A DNA stretch of 64,000 bases from Cyclina sinensis (Eukaryota > Mollusca > Bivalvia > Venerida > Veneridae). The notes beneath the pieces are model-generated. The model was not told the origin of the DNA. It searched no databases and saw only the letters and a list, made by a program, of their open reading frames with translations. Where the stretch lies: the NCBI GenBank assembly GCA_012932295.1, contig JAAONU010000120.1, positions 120,323 through 184,322 of the forward strand. Direction: 5' to 3'. This document shows, piece by piece, positions 1-12,480 of this stretch (the first letter of the stretch is position 1; each line of letters begins with the position of its first letter). The position numbers were made by a program, and so were the translations under genes.

Positions 1-420
1 GAGCTAGCAGATACTTTTGCCTACAGAAACTGACCAGCAGTAACACTGGGGATTCAGGCAACATCACATGTGAGCATTTTGGCCACCACATAATATCTTC
101 TCTTTAAGCTTTGATACAAAGTTTATAATAATCATCAAACAAGTTTTACAAAGTCAAAATTTTCCTTCTGATGAAAATATCTGCCATGTAAACATTATGG
201 GAAGGAAAACGTCTGTCTAAGAAAAATTACTGGAGAGCTTTTCTTCTGCCATGGATAGGTAAGCTGCCTGTTTTTAGCCAAAATGAGGTGAGGTTTAATT
301 CTGTGAAACACCAAAGTCATTCAAGTAAATCATTTCTGTCATTTCAAGTGTTTTTCTAAAACTGGAATAAGTATACGTCTGTATCATTAAGGTTTCCAAT
401 AGTATGCAGGTAATACTTAC

Positions 421-520
421 GGTTTAACAGCACCATTTTCTGTGGGACACCAGGCCTTAACTTTGCAACTTTTATAGCCTGGATCTCTTTCTGAGTCGAT
501 ACATTCACCAGTCATAAAAC
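421..520 (-). CDS. P2X exon 5 (last exon in the window)
   Basis: 100 nt, acceptor TTTCCAG, donor CC/GTAAGT. It encodes GFMTGEC, then KSCKVKAWCP, the conserved cysteine-rich head segment. It ends in phase 2, so the reading frame continues left of the window. Confidence 0.9.
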
Positions 521-3500
521 CTGGAAACAAATACAATGACTACTGAATTTAAGAGAGAAAAGTTAAAATTATTGTGTAAAAACAATTTATCAAAATTTGA
601 TATGTGCACTCAAATTTTTGTATGAACTAACAATCTCAAAAGCTTTCCCTTACACTCACACTGAAATGACACATATTGAATTAAGCATACGTAAACAGGT
701 TGAAATATACTTTTTTTCATCACCTACAACCCAAGAGACATAAGTCTGGCATTCACGTATGTATTTGACAGAATTATCACAAGCACATGAGTGAAATTAT
801 TCCCATGGCGGTTAGTTTTATACAGAAAATTATGTTTAACTTTTACAACAAAAGTATAAAGTGTTAACAATTTTGGTGCCAGTTTTGAAAATCATTTGCA
901 TTATTTTCAGAAGCTGTTAAAAACACAGACCTAAATCTCACAGACTCATCACAAGGAAACAATATCACTGAAATAGGTTGAAACTGTGAAGGTGTTTCTT
1001 TTTGCACAACTGGGCTCAGGTATCATACTTACCATCACCAGCCATGAGAGGCTGGTCTGCTATGCAGATACTAGCATTATCAGTACAGTTAGCCCCTGGT
1101 ATTCGGATATCCTGCAATAGATAATGTACCATTAAACTTTATACTGTGTTGTTTTTGCTTCAATACAATGAACTTTGTTCTTACTCAAATATACGGAAAA
1201 TTGAAAAGCAATCAAATGAAACACAACAGAACTAAATGACAGCATATTACCAAACTTTTCCCAGAACTATATGACAGTGTATTACCAAACTTTTCCCAGA
1301 ACTATATGACAGTGTATTACCAAACTTTTCCCAGAACTATATGACAGTGTATTACCAAACTTTTCCCAGAACTATATGACAGTGTATTACCAAACTTTTC
1401 CCAGAACTATATGACAGTGTATTACCAAACTTTTCCCAGAACTATATGACAGTGTATTACCAAACTTTTCCCAGAACTATATGACAGTGTATTACCAAAC
1501 TTTTCCCAGTCCCTTCAGTTCTTCCAGTTAATAAAGAAAGATGTAGTACAAACAAAAAGATGCAAAATAGTTAGCCAATTCAAAGATTTACATTTTTATA
1601 TCTTCTGATATCACTGATGTCCGAGGAAATACTTATTCATAAGTAATTTTTACCATTACCAGCTATAACTGGGAAAGCACTGTATCAGACAGGCGCGTAG
1701 CTACCAGTACGCAGAATACGCAGCTGCATACACATTGGTCCAGAAAATTGAGTAAAATTGGTGAAAAAATATGACTTATATTAAGCCAAAAACCCACCAA
1801 AACGCTCCTGAGACGATCTACAGAAAAAAAAATTCCGGGGGAGCATGCCCCCGGACCCCCCTAGGATTCTGCGTACACTTTCAAAAGCCCTGGCTACGCC
1901 CCTGTCAGATATGGCTCTATCTACAGACACACCTCCCATCCTGGATGGAATTAAAACCCCTAAGCTTGTAAATGAGACCAAAGTCCTTTAACCACCAAGC
2001 TGTCAATGCCGACCATTATTACTGACTGATTACTGAAATAACTCTGCAATATTTCAGGCTTGGAAAATCAACCAGAAAGAATACCTTAAATTTGTACAAA
2101 ACAGACCTTGGTACTTGATGGTAACACAGCATGGCTCCCAAGAAATGCAGGATGATCATTGTCTGCACATACCACAAAAGCAAAATCATTTTCTGACAGC
2201 CTGTTAATGGCTAATAATTAACCTAACAGATATTTCCATAAGCCTCAGTTATAACTGTTTTGTCCTGTGAAGTTTGAATCAATCTGTTCTATTCTTCTTA
2301 TAGGTGGATATCCAACCTTGTCATGTTGAGACTAGCCTATGCTACAGAATAAATAATAATGACCTTCACCTAAAATTTCAGATGACCTTGAGATAAAAAC
2401 TTGAAACGATTGTAAGAGTATATTCATCAGATCTCATCCTATTTTCGTATCATATTTATTTGCTGATTAAAAAGCCAAAGGTTGAGTCATTTGATATATA
2501 ATATCTAGGGTGCAGTGTGTAATATTAGCTCTAATGATTTCATGCTCATATTTATCCTTGGCAATACTGTCTCCAGTTAATTTTAAATTTGCCTTTGACA
2601 ATATCTCTACTAGCAGGGATTAAGCAGAATCAAAACTGTCCATAATATATTTTTCTTTATTATTTAAATAAGTCTTTAAAATGAAAAAAATCATCCAATC
2701 ACCATTCAGTAAGGGCACAAACATTTATTATTCTAGGGGGAGAACCTGAAAACTGATTATTAAATAGAGCAGACCATAATAAGACTTCAAAGTGTAGGGT
2801 GATCATGGTCTTTACTGATTGTGGAAAGTTTAATATATAAATTTAAGTACTAAAAACATGACTTTTATCAGCATTGGATATAACCTGAAGGAGAATCTTT
2901 AATTGTTTTTAAGTTCCCCACCAGGGATGCATATAGTCACCCCTCCATCTGTCTGTCTGTCCTAAAATTCTGTCCGGACTATTTCTCAACAGCCACTGGC
3001 TGGAATAAATAGCTACATAGGAAGCCAAGAGATGAGCATATTAGCAGCATGTTTTGGTTCAACAGCTTTTTCACAAAGTTATGCCCCTTTCAACCCTTTT
3101 CAGCTGTCAAGTTTGTCCGGGCAATTTCTCAGCAGCCACTGACTGGAATTCATTGAAACTTTATAGGAAGTTTTACTGACAAGAGGAGCTGTACATATTA
3201 GCAGATTGTTCTGGTTCACTGATTTTTCACAGAGATATGCCTGTTTCATGTATTTTTAATTGTAATTTTTGTCCAAACTATTTCTCAGCAACCACAGAGT
3301 GGAATTTATCGAAAGTTTCATAGGAAGTGTACAAGTAATATAACAGGAAGGGAGATAATTCCAAAAGTTACAAAGAAAGAGTTATTGTTCCTGTACAGTG
3401 CATTTCTCTTCCTGTATTGTGTCATTTTGTAAACTTTCAACAAATTAGTGCAATAGGTTTGGATTTTCACATTTTAGTGGAAAAGATAAGAGAGGATATT

Positions 3501-6500
3501 TTGTTTGGTGAAGTGCAACTCACTGCCAATATGTGTAGTATTACCAGGTTAGCATACATACATAATCTATTAAGATTTCATTATGAGAACTTGTGAAAGG
3601 CAGAATCTGTCTTAGAAGATACATGACCTGGACTGTTTCCTTTATTTTATGTCAGTGCTATGATAATTCTTCAAAAATAAGGGTGGATTTATAATCTAAA
3701 ATTGGCCTGGTTAGGTGTGACAATGCTTTTCTTTTTTTTATAGAGAACTTACAGGGAAAATGTATTTACATCATTTATACTTTGAAAAGAAAAACTATAA
3801 TGGGGTGAAATTATTTTTGACTGAAAAATTTTAGTGATCAGCCAACACCCCACATTTCTTGTATTGACATAACAATATGTTATGAAGTGTTTCATTATAA
3901 TTCTTTTTTATTTGTTGCTTTTGTTAAGATTTAGAGAGCCATACAACTTTATTATAACCCAAAAATTTATCAAATTCTGTTTCAACATTTACCTTATTAC
4001 CTTATAGGTAATCACACCCCTATTATATAAGCCCACATCCCTACTTTTCATTCATTTTCAACCACAGTTTCATAATATTCCCCACCCAGACCTCTTCACC
4101 ATGAAACACAAAACAACTCCTCTCTACACCTTCCTCAACTGCATATTTTTTTACTCTCCTGTGTTCGTTTGGGAAGCATCCATCGTTTCCAATGACATCC
4201 TTGTGTTCAGTAGTCAAGGTTGGTGAGCACCAACAATTAAACATTTCAAACTCCTGAATCATCAATTCTATCTACCCATATGTTACCAGCAAACCCTCAA
4301 AGTGAGAACATTAATGCAATCAATATAGCTCAGCTAAAATATTTAACTTGCATATTTAACTGAGCTCTTGTGTAACCATGGTTACCACACTATGTTCCAT
4401 GGTAACTATAATTTTTACGAAAAGTCAGCCAAATTAATAAACATTTATAACTAACCTACCTCTTCACATGTCCCAATTTTCTGTTCGTCTGTTATAATGA
4501 GGTTGGTTATCACAAAAAAAGCATTGTTTTCCTGGAAAAAAAAGGCGACGATAAAAATCAACAGCCAATTTATTTGTTTCAAAGTTTGTTTTTATATCAA
4601 TCTTTTCACTTCAATTTACCAAAAGAACTGTACTGATAGCATATATTGCAATGCAAAACAGCATAACACAGGGTGTGGGCAAAACTACTGTAACTACAAA
4701 TAAAATAAAGAGATACAATTATTAGATCAGTGATATGGAGAAAATATAGTTTTTTGTAACTTTATCACATCATGAACTGACTATAATATTCTTTGTTTTA
4801 AACAGTGTACTTGTTCTTTGCATTTAAAATAATACTATTGTTAAAACTGAACTTCTGTTCATACTTTATGTTAATAAGGCCAATGCTCTAAGTAAAAACG
4901 AACTTGTTTTCAGTTTAAAAAAAAAAAATACTTTAACTGTTTATCAGTTCTGTTAATGGATAAGTTACCTGGACATCATGCTCTTAAGAACAGGCACTAT
5001 AGGCAATTATTCTTTGTGGAAAAAATGACAAATCTCTTATTTACTGAGACCCATGGTCCCCAATCAGCAATAGGTTACGGTAGTTTACAAGTCAGCTATC
5101 CAATCATTGCACATTTATTTTAGATATTTTCTGTAGCAGCAAATTAAACAAGCTATTTTTTGTTTAATGATCAACATTATTTTTTGTCCAATCACATTGC
5201 AGTATTTTTCAAATTTCTGCTAATTCTAACTTTGGTTAATGTGTACTAACTAAATTAAATTTACTTAATCAGGTCCATCTAACCATGCTGTTCAGAGAGA
5301 TGCTTTGTATTTAGTTGAAAAATAATGTTGATCATTAAATAGGTTAATGTTTGATAATACGCATTAACAAAAATAATTGGACGCGTGCCTGTGGCACGCC
5401 TGACCAATTTATTTTTGTTAATGCGTATTATTAAACACTAACCTATACTCAAAGACATGGTATATTTCAGATAACCATGACATATCTGCCAAGTATATGC
5501 TAGTTGAGCTTGGTTTCCTCAACTTTACACCAGCATAAATATTTAATACCTACAGCTCATACTTGTACATGTATTCAGATAAATAAAACTTTTGAAAGCT
5601 GCTATCTGATCGACTGGTACAATTTTTAATAACGTTTTTAAACTATTAAAGGCTTTTTTTCTACCTGTGGAGGCACAACATAATCGGCCACATCCCATAT
5701 TCTGCCATTTGTGTTGTTTGTCAGATTGTGTGTGCGTGCCACACCCTTCAATTTGGTTGTTATGGCTCCTTGTACATTGTCAAATTCCTGGTAACCTTTC
5801 TTAAATATAATGGCAAACCTAAAATAAAAGAAAAAGAAAACTGCCTTAACGCAGTAATACATTTTGTGATTATTCACTATAATGGGCTTATAAATGAGTC
5901 TTGTCTCCCTAAAAAAAACTCAGATTTTATTTTAAGAATGAATAAGAGCATTCTAATTAAATAAAAAGGCACACTATCTCAAATAAGAACAGTAATAATC
6001 CAAGTTCTGGCTGGCTGTCTGTCTGTCTGTCTATCTATCTGTTTTGTTGGTTGGTTGGTCAGTCAGTTCTGTTTGTCTGTCTGTCTGTCTGTTCAAATAC
6101 ATCAGCAGTACCAGTTGCCAATGCCTTCAGAAGTGCTTAGTTATTTCATATCGCACAATTAAATGCAAAAAGCAAGAAAGCTTTTCATGTCATAGGTTAT
6201 AGTTATTTCTTACAAAGTGACCTGTTGATAGGACTCGATAACCAATTCACACAGACTAAATCCAATTCTGAACTAGGGGTTAGTTATCCTTTTATCTTCA
6301 TAGGTATCTCAAAAGGTGTTCATTAAACAAGTGGTCTACAAGTGGTCTACAAGGGCCTTAATTGAGAGGGACTGGACACTTGAAAATTGCGAAAATATGT
6401 TGTCCCGCGCATGTGCAGTCGGTTCTTTATAAATACCTCAATGGTGGAAAGTATATATTTTTGCTTATACAATAGTATAATCAAATGCTGAAAACAACTT

Positions 6501-9500
6501 ACAGTAAGAAATTACAGCAGGAATTCTAGCCGAATTACTAAAATAAATATTCCCATATTATTTTGATTATCTGGTTTGTTATTTTTCACCGCAACTTTTG
6601 CTTAAAAAACAATGAAAAAGATACTAAAATGGAATCATTGTTTTCCAAAATGGCGGAAAGTATGTACAAATTCTTGTTTTCTGGTTAACTTTCGGGGGGT
6701 ATCAAACAAAAATGGAGTCACGAAATAAGTTGACATATGATGAAAGGTGAATTGAGATTTGCAAAGCATTTAATTGCTATATCTGCCTTTGTTTATGAAA
6801 TACAGTACTGTAAACATAGCAGTTTTGATGTAAATACAGTAATTCAGTAATCATCAACGTACCGAAATTTCGGGTGGTATCAGTGCTAACAGACCTGATA
6901 AAAAACATTAAACATGAATTGCATCGCACTCTACTTGGAAGATATTGGGATCTTGATATGAGGTTTCCAACCTTCTCTTGATATTAACTTCCAAATGGAG
7001 TGGTTAAATATTGTGCTTTCATCAAATCAAGACAGATTTTTTAACACAAAAAAAAAGAAAAATATGTATTAAGTTGTTGTCTTTTACTCGTCTGTTTGTA
7101 AAGACAACTTCTGTTGTTTAAGAAAAAAATTACATCTCCATTTTACTGCTACAAGATCATTCATGATCACACTAAGCAAGTGTGTTGTCTGGGAATAGCT
7201 GTTAATACAAATATTAGGTGCAATCTAATATTTAAAAGCAAGTTAAAAGGAGACTACAAGACTGAGATAAAAGGATTAAAACAATACTTGCTTAGAACTG
7301 GTAGAAAGGATGCAGCTGCCCAGTGAAAAGGTCTAAGCTGGGACTAGCTTGTAAGGATAAAGGTAGACCATTCCACAGACAAATACTTCTTGGAAAAAAT
7401 GAATGCGAGTGATACTGCGTCCTTGAGTGTGGTATCAGGTAGTTCAGGTTTCTGGTGGGTGTCAGATGGTGATAGTCAACCCTCACAAGATTGTGTCTGA
7501 TTTTATAAAGGAGAGTAACAGAGCTGATGTTGCATCTCTGCTCTAGAGTTTGCCAATTAAGATCTTTTAGCATCTTAGATACACTACTGGTATAATTGTA
7601 GTCATTATGTACGTATCTAGCAGCTGACCTTTGAACTTGTTCTATTTTGTAAACAAGATGTTTTTGCCAAGGATGCCAAACCGTGGAACTGCTACTATTC
7701 TAACTCAGGGGCCTTACATAAGTATTATAGGCAGTTTCTTTGACCATTTTGTTGGAGGTTTTGACATTTCTTTTTATGAATCTGAGTGTGTTTTTTGCTT
7801 TTGCTGTTATGTTATTTATATGATTGGTCCAAGATAGATCTTTACTTATTGTTACGCCTAAGTATTTAGCAGCCTCGATTGATTTTAATTCTTGACCATG
7901 TAGTTTATAAGGAAATGTTACAGGATGTTTCTTACGACTGATTCTTAGGATTTCACATTTATCTGGATTAAACTCCATGGACCAATCAGAATCCCAGTTT
8001 TCAAGGCTGTTGATATCTTTTTGGAGGGTTTCGGCATCTTGGGTTGATTCACTTACAAGGTATATTATTGTGTCGTCTGCGAATAGTCGAACTTTGCCCT
8101 TGACACTGTCAGGCAGGTCATTTCTATAAGATAGGAATAGGCAAGGGCCAAGTACTGAACCTTGAGGAAGCCCAGAGAGGACATGTAGTTTGTCAGATAG
8201 TGTTATATATTATAAAAGGTCAAAGTTTCTTCTTTCTTGCGAATTTTTTATTTAAAAAATTAGCCCATTTTTTACATAAAATACCGATGTTTTTGTAAAC
8301 TAGGTGTGAGCATTGCATGCCAACTTACCGCTAACCAACGATAAATAATTACAAAAAAAGAGAGAATCATATTGATGGCAGATTTACAGACAGTAAAAAC
8401 ATGTGGTTTTCTAAATTATTTATTTTCACTTGAAAATTACAAGTTAAATTGTTGATAGATTTGATTTTGTCTACAGGCGAACACTACAGTGACCATTTGC
8501 ATTAACGGTGGCACAAAATACTCAAATACACCCAAATACACTTTAAATATACTTCAATACTGGTAAAGGCGGCTTATAACAAATACTTATTAACAACTTT
8601 GTTTCTACGAGGCACAGATAAAACAGAAAATTATAATCAATAGCAAAATTTTAGATATTCAATCATACTTATTAGCCACATTTCGGACGTAAACTGCTAT
8701 CGTAAAATTTTCACTCTGTGAAAAATATAAACTAATGTAGATTATTTCCCTTTTTTAATGTCTATTCGAACTTTAAACTAATTTTCCATTAAGATTTTTA
8801 TTCTTATTTGTAGAAATTTCTTTTTATACACTGCATTTTTTTATATTTAAGGTATTTAAATTATATCTAATAAACATAATTAGTAATTATCAGATGGTTT
8901 TGTTTTCATCGCACGGTTTATGAAAAGAATCCTGAATACTCAAACAAATTGAGTATTATCGTAAAATAACCATTAAAACTTACATTTTTTCATCAAATCT
9001 ATTTGTTATGTCCATGGTCTTGCTTTATTGATAAGAATGTGTTTTTTTATGTTTATGGAGGTTACGTACCACTGCAATAACGTATCAGGAGGTCATGTAC
9101 AATTTTTGGAGGTTACGTACCACATATATATATTTTGGAGGCTACGTACCGCATATATATTTTTGATGTAATTTTTTTTTATAAATGACAATATAGTTTG
9201 TTTATAATATTGAAATCAGACATAATAAAATGAATAAGTAATTTTAACAGCTATTGTAATATACTGAAAAAAGGTAAAATATAGAAAAGCAATATACAAA
9301 TGGCAAAGTTTTTACCTTTATCTACGTAAAATTAACCTTTATTTACGTATAATTATCATACATGAATTAGACAATGAATTGTCAAATTTGATTTTGTGCA
9401 GGTAAATAAAAATATTGCCATTTAACTGTTGTGTTCTGTTGTTAAGCTATTCTTCATAATTATTATAATTTTATTTTTAAATTCGATTTAACAATGATAT

Positions 9501-10237
9501 AACTGTGCAACAAACAGATCTACCTGATATTTTTCACACCTTTATGGCAACACTTCACCTGTATTAAATCTAAAATCTTATTTATATAAGTGGTCTATAA
9601 CCTCCAATAATGGTACATTTATGTAGTGGTACATAAACGCCATGGTACGTAATCTCCAGTTTAAGTTTTTTAAATGATATAGTTCATGTGTATTTAGGTA
9701 TATTTGCGTGTATTTGAGTATTTCGTGCTGTCCCTGCATAAATGTAATCGCTATGAGTTTTCAAAAATAGATTATTACATGAGCCACTCTTTCACATTAT
9801 TAATTACTATGATAAATCTACCATCTCAGATCTCATTTCTACTTTCACTTTCCATGCATGTAACATGCAAAAACTATTATGAAAAATAAATCAATTTTTT
9901 TAAAACATTTAATCACCAATTCTGAGAATGAACTCTTTCAAATAAATGCGAGACTACACATAGTTTAAAATGCATAAGAAATAATACTACTTATGATACT
10001 GACAGATCAATAGTGTGGTAAACAAACCACGTTGACAAGTTCACGGGGATTTTTTTTTTTTTTTTTTGGATACAGTTCCATGTCATCTCAATATACTCAC
10101 CCAATAACGTAACCTATTATACAGACTTGCAAAAATCTGTTGATAACCCCCACTTTCTTGCTCTGAATGTGTACAATTCTGGGTGTATCGTATTCAAAGA
10201 AAACGCCAATAACTTTACTTATCACCGAGGTCGCCAT
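421..10237 (-). CDS. P2X purinoceptor (ATP-gated cation channel), first five coding exons
   Basis: A trimeric plasma-membrane channel opened by extracellular ATP. Five exons read on the minus strand: 10101-10237, 5665-5818, 4460-4531, 1033-1111 and 421-520. All have AG/GT borders and join in one frame to about 181 residues. Exon 1 has the family N-terminus with the conserved TPR phosphorylation site (residues 18-20) and the start of TM1, ending YVIG as in vertebrate P2X exon 1. Exon 2 has KKGYQ, the K-x-K pair (TKLKG) that binds ATP phosphate in the family, and RIWDVADYV. Exon 3 is 72 nt, as in vertebrates, with TNLIITDEQ and the first conserved Cys. Exons 4-5 carry five more of the ten conserved Cys (IPGANC, SIC, GEC, KSC, AWC). 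The remaining exons, including TM2, lie left of base 1. Which paralog it is cannot be told. Introns hold many repeats. Confidence 0.93.
1033..1111 (-). CDS. P2X exon 4
   Basis: 79 nt, acceptor TTGCAG, donor GATG/GTAAGT. It encodes DIRIPGANC and a second Cys pair member (SIC). It is slightly longer than the vertebrate exon (about 73 nt). Confidence 0.87.
1226..1505. repeat. Minisatellite, 35 bp x 8
   Basis: Eight head-to-tail 35-bp units in P2X intron 4's neighbourhood, upstream of exon 4 on the minus strand. Unit 1 has a few differences; the other seven are essentially identical, which suggests recent expansion. Confidence 0.95.
1690..1904. mobile_element. MITE, family with CAGGCGCGTAGC termini, copy 1 (215 bp)
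   Basis: Starts CAGGCGCGTAGC and ends GCTACGCCCCTG, which are inverted repeats with one mismatch. It is flanked by a 5-bp duplication, TCAGA (1685-1689 and 1905-1909). It has no transposase. An internal G-rich/C-rich palindrome (GGGGGAGCATGCCCCC) is shared with the copy at 18530. A 5-bp duplication does not point clearly to one superfamily, so none is assigned. Confidence 0.85.
2940..3345. repeat. Three diverged ~150-bp repeat units
   Basis: The segment 'ctatttctcaacagccactg' and close variants recur near 2977, 3122 and 3278, each followed by a GGAAT and CATAGGAAG context. The units are diverged and have no ORF. This is a typical dispersed or tandem mollusc-type repeat inside a P2X intron. 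Confidence 0.7.
4460..4531 (-). CDS. P2X exon 3
   Basis: 72 nt encoding 24 residues starting ENNAFFVITN and ending TCEE. The phase and length match the vertebrate P2X third exon. The donor is GAG/GTAGGT. Confidence 0.9.
5163..5339. mobile_element. Small inverted-repeat element (177 bp)
   Basis: A 22-bp terminal inverted repeat: 5163-5184 (TTTAATGATCAACATTATTT...) is the reverse complement of 5318-5339. There is no coding content. A related diverged sequence lies near 32611-32815, sharing TTTTTTGTCCAATC and a TAATACGCATTA core. Confidence 0.7.
5341..5444. mobile_element. Foldback palindrome with a nested hairpin
   Basis: The arms 5341-5380 and 5404-5444 are near-perfect reverse complements of about 40 bp. 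The 23-bp centre is itself a hairpin (GCGTGCC tgt GGCACGC). It abuts the inverted-repeat element at 5163-5339, so the two may be parts of one composite element. Confidence 0.8.
5665..5818 (-). CDS. P2X exon 2
   Basis: 154 nt after a polypyrimidine tract and TTTTAG acceptor; ends CCACAG/GTAG. It encodes the end of TM1, the KKGYQ stretch, the ATP-binding lysines in TKLKG, two potential N-glycosylation sites (NLT, NNT) and RIWDVADYV. Confidence 0.92.
6008..6092. repeat. Interrupted (CTGT)n microsatellite
   Basis: Runs of CTGT, CTAT, TTGG and again CTGT upstream of P2X exon 2, inside intron 1. Confidence 0.85.
7113..8200 (-). mobile_element. 5'-truncated CR1/Jockey-type LINE, family A copy 1
   Basis: Reads on the minus strand. 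From 8200 downward it encodes the end of the reverse transcriptase: QGSVLGP, the FADDT catalytic box, FNPDKCEILRI, AAKYLGVTISKDLSW (7700-7978), then the C-terminal part at 7292-7573 with RNLNYLIPHSRTQYHS and PRSICLWNGLP. Frame breaks separate the pieces, so it is dead. The 3' UTR runs to about 7113. A sister copy lies at 60672-61656 on the plus strand. It sits inside P2X intron 1. Confidence 0.85.
8507..9733. mobile_element. Candidate DNA transposon with ~45-bp inverted ends
   Basis: The left end (8510 on, GCACAAAATACTCAAATACA) and right end (reverse complement from 9730, GCACGAAATACTCAAATACA) are inverted repeats. Short flanking sequences (TGCATTAA / TGCATAAA) resemble a degraded 8-bp target duplication. 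There is no transposase ORF. A second inverted motif pair, GGAGGTTACGTACCAC at 9057 and GGTACGTAATCTCC at 9644, is nested within it. It lies in P2X intron 1. No superfamily is assigned. Confidence 0.55.
10101..10237 (-). CDS. P2X exon 1 (start codon exon)
   Basis: The ATG at 10237-10235 begins MATSVISKV. An upstream in-frame ATG at 10336 would add 33 residues with no family resemblance, so 10237 is preferred. The exon ends in a strong GTGAGT donor at 10100 in phase 2; the next exon supplies the last base of a glycine codon. Confidence 0.9.
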
Positions 10238-10611
10238 TTTGTATATCACATGATAATGATAAATAACAGTTCTAACGAAAAGGACGTTTTTTCTCGGATA
10301 TGATAATCGGATACATCGGACCAACTCGATCGTCATTGGACATTTCCGTGACAGACAAAAGGTTGTTTCAAGTTATATTAATATTATTTTATAGGGCAGT
10401 TATAATCGTCATCCACGTTGCCTAACGCTGTGCAATCTGTAAAGAGGCTGTCAAAAAACTAAACATAGGCCTACTCCTAAGAATATGAATATTTTTTTTT
10501 TAATCCTGAATGCTAGCTACTGATCTGTAAGTATTTTATCATGGTGATCTCCTTCATACATTGTCAATTTCTGAGGTGTGTGCGGTAAATGTGGGACAAA
10601 AACTTTAGATT
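10238..10611 (-). promoter_or_regulatory. P2X 5' flank
   Basis: The sequence between the P2X start codon and the LINE at 10612. It must hold some 5' UTR and perhaps the proximal promoter. I see no convincing TATA box or initiator, so the transcription start is not placed. Confidence 0.3.
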
Positions 10612-12480
10612 CTCAGATACAACAAGAGATACAAGATACAAGAAGATTTATTTAAAGTCGGTAGTATACAAACATGATAACATTAGCTTATATATATTTA
10701 TTTTCCGACTATATAACAAAAGACAATTAACATAAAACGAATAACAGCTCTGAAAGACAAGAATGGTATGCATTTATAAAGTTATACTATGATAATACAG
10801 TTGAGATTAAAATATATGAGTTAGCAACTAGGTACTACCTACAGCAAAAGGTAGGAACAAAGGGGACAACTAAAAAAAACACATGCATGATACATACAGA
10901 GTACAACATACACAATACAATTAAAACAAAGGAAGATACATAATTATGCAGAGTTGATTTATATAAAATTTAGCTTAAAATTTTATAAATCTAGTTACAG
11001 CATTAAGACTAGACTGAGAGAAAGCAGAATAATAAACATTCATAATACATATGTTATAGCACAAAGATAAAAAGGCATACTAACACAGCAAGCAGAAACT
11101 AAAAACAGGGATACGAGCAGAACAGTACGGTGCATTAAGGGTTGCAGTGCATGCACAATAGAAGTACTAACATAAGCATCAATAGATAAAATACAGAAAC
11201 TATACATATCAGAACGGCACATATAATTACAAGCAGTACATATTTGCAGTAAGCAGGTTATACGCACAAAGCTAAAAGTACTAGCTACACACAGAACACT
11301 TACAGGTTGGGCCACTCCATGTCCGGATCAATCTACCAAACTCCTTGTAATTTTCTGCTTGGCGTATGTGATTTGCTAGATTGTTCCACACCTGGGTGGC
11401 CTCAAACCTGAACGAGTTTTTACCATATGTTGTGGTTCTAACAGTCGGTACATCCAGTAGGTGAGTATATCTAAAAGAATAAGAAGAGTTTCCAAAATTT
11501 ATAAGTTCATGAAGATAAGGTGGGTTCAAGTTATAAAGACATTTAAAAGCTTCACTAGCTATACTTTTCATTCGGTTAAGATGTAAAGTAGGCATATTTG
11601 CTTTTTGTAAAAGATGTTCATAACTAGGATTAAAGTCGTTAAAAACGATACGAAGAGCCCTAAATTGCATTTCTCAAGTTTATCAGAGTTTGTTTTGCTG
11701 CAAAAATGCCATACCAGTGGGCAGTAATTAAAATTTGATCTAACAAAGGATTTATAGATAAGAATTTTACAATAGGCATTAAGAAATTTACTTATACGAA
11801 ATAAAACCTTTAACTGACCAGCAGCTTTCTTACACATTCTAGAAATTTGTTGATCAAAGTTGAGTAAAATATCTATTTCAATGCCTAAAAGTTTTACACT
11901 GTCTTCACAGTTTATAGTGAAATTGTCAATGTTAAAAGTTCTAATACACTCATGAGATTTTTTACCTATGGCTATGGCTTGAAACTTATCAGGATTTGCC
12001 TGCATCTGGTTAGTTTGGAACCACTCAATAAAGACTTTGCCGTCATTTTCAAGTGTGGTTTTTAAAATATCTGCATTATTGTGGCAAAAAGATAACATAT
12101 TGTCATTCGCATAGTTATAAAGAGAAGACCTATTAACAAAGTAAAAAATGTCGTTCATAAAAATATTAAAAATCAGCGGTCCAAGAATCGAACCTTGAGG
12201 CACCCCCTTGATAGTCTCACGCCATTTACTATGTTGGTTGCCTATCTTAACTAATTGTTTACGATTTGTTAGGTAGTCAAGAACTAGATCACAGGCGCTG
12301 TCAGACAACCCATACACGCAGTTTGAGGACGATGAGGTCATGGAGCAGACAATCAAACGCCTTGGATAGGTCCATCAGGATTGCTGCTGCAAGCTGATTC
12401 TGGTCCATTGCTTTCTTCCAGTACTCAACCAGGCGCAACAGGGTTGTCTGGCAGCCATAACCTAGCCTGAAAGCAGACAA
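10612..12480 (-). mobile_element. 5'-truncated LINE with a mutated catalytic box
   Basis: Reads on the minus strand. At 12470-12360 it encodes RLGYGCQTTLL and ILMDLSKAFDCL (RT motif A). At 12356-11568 it has QGSILGPLIFNIF, then YANDN where the family has Y-A-D-D, a change in a catalytic aspartate. The C-terminal tail lies at 11670-11281 (VWNNLANHIRQ). A frameshift separates the last two parts near 11660. The 3' UTR contains AATAAA and ends near 10615 in repeats of CTTGTAT. It is inactive. Confidence 0.88.

Noticed and set aside
8220..8500. A further P2X exon between exons 1 and 2
   Set aside because: Exon 1 joins exon 2 directly in phase with family sequence, leaving no room for another coding exon.
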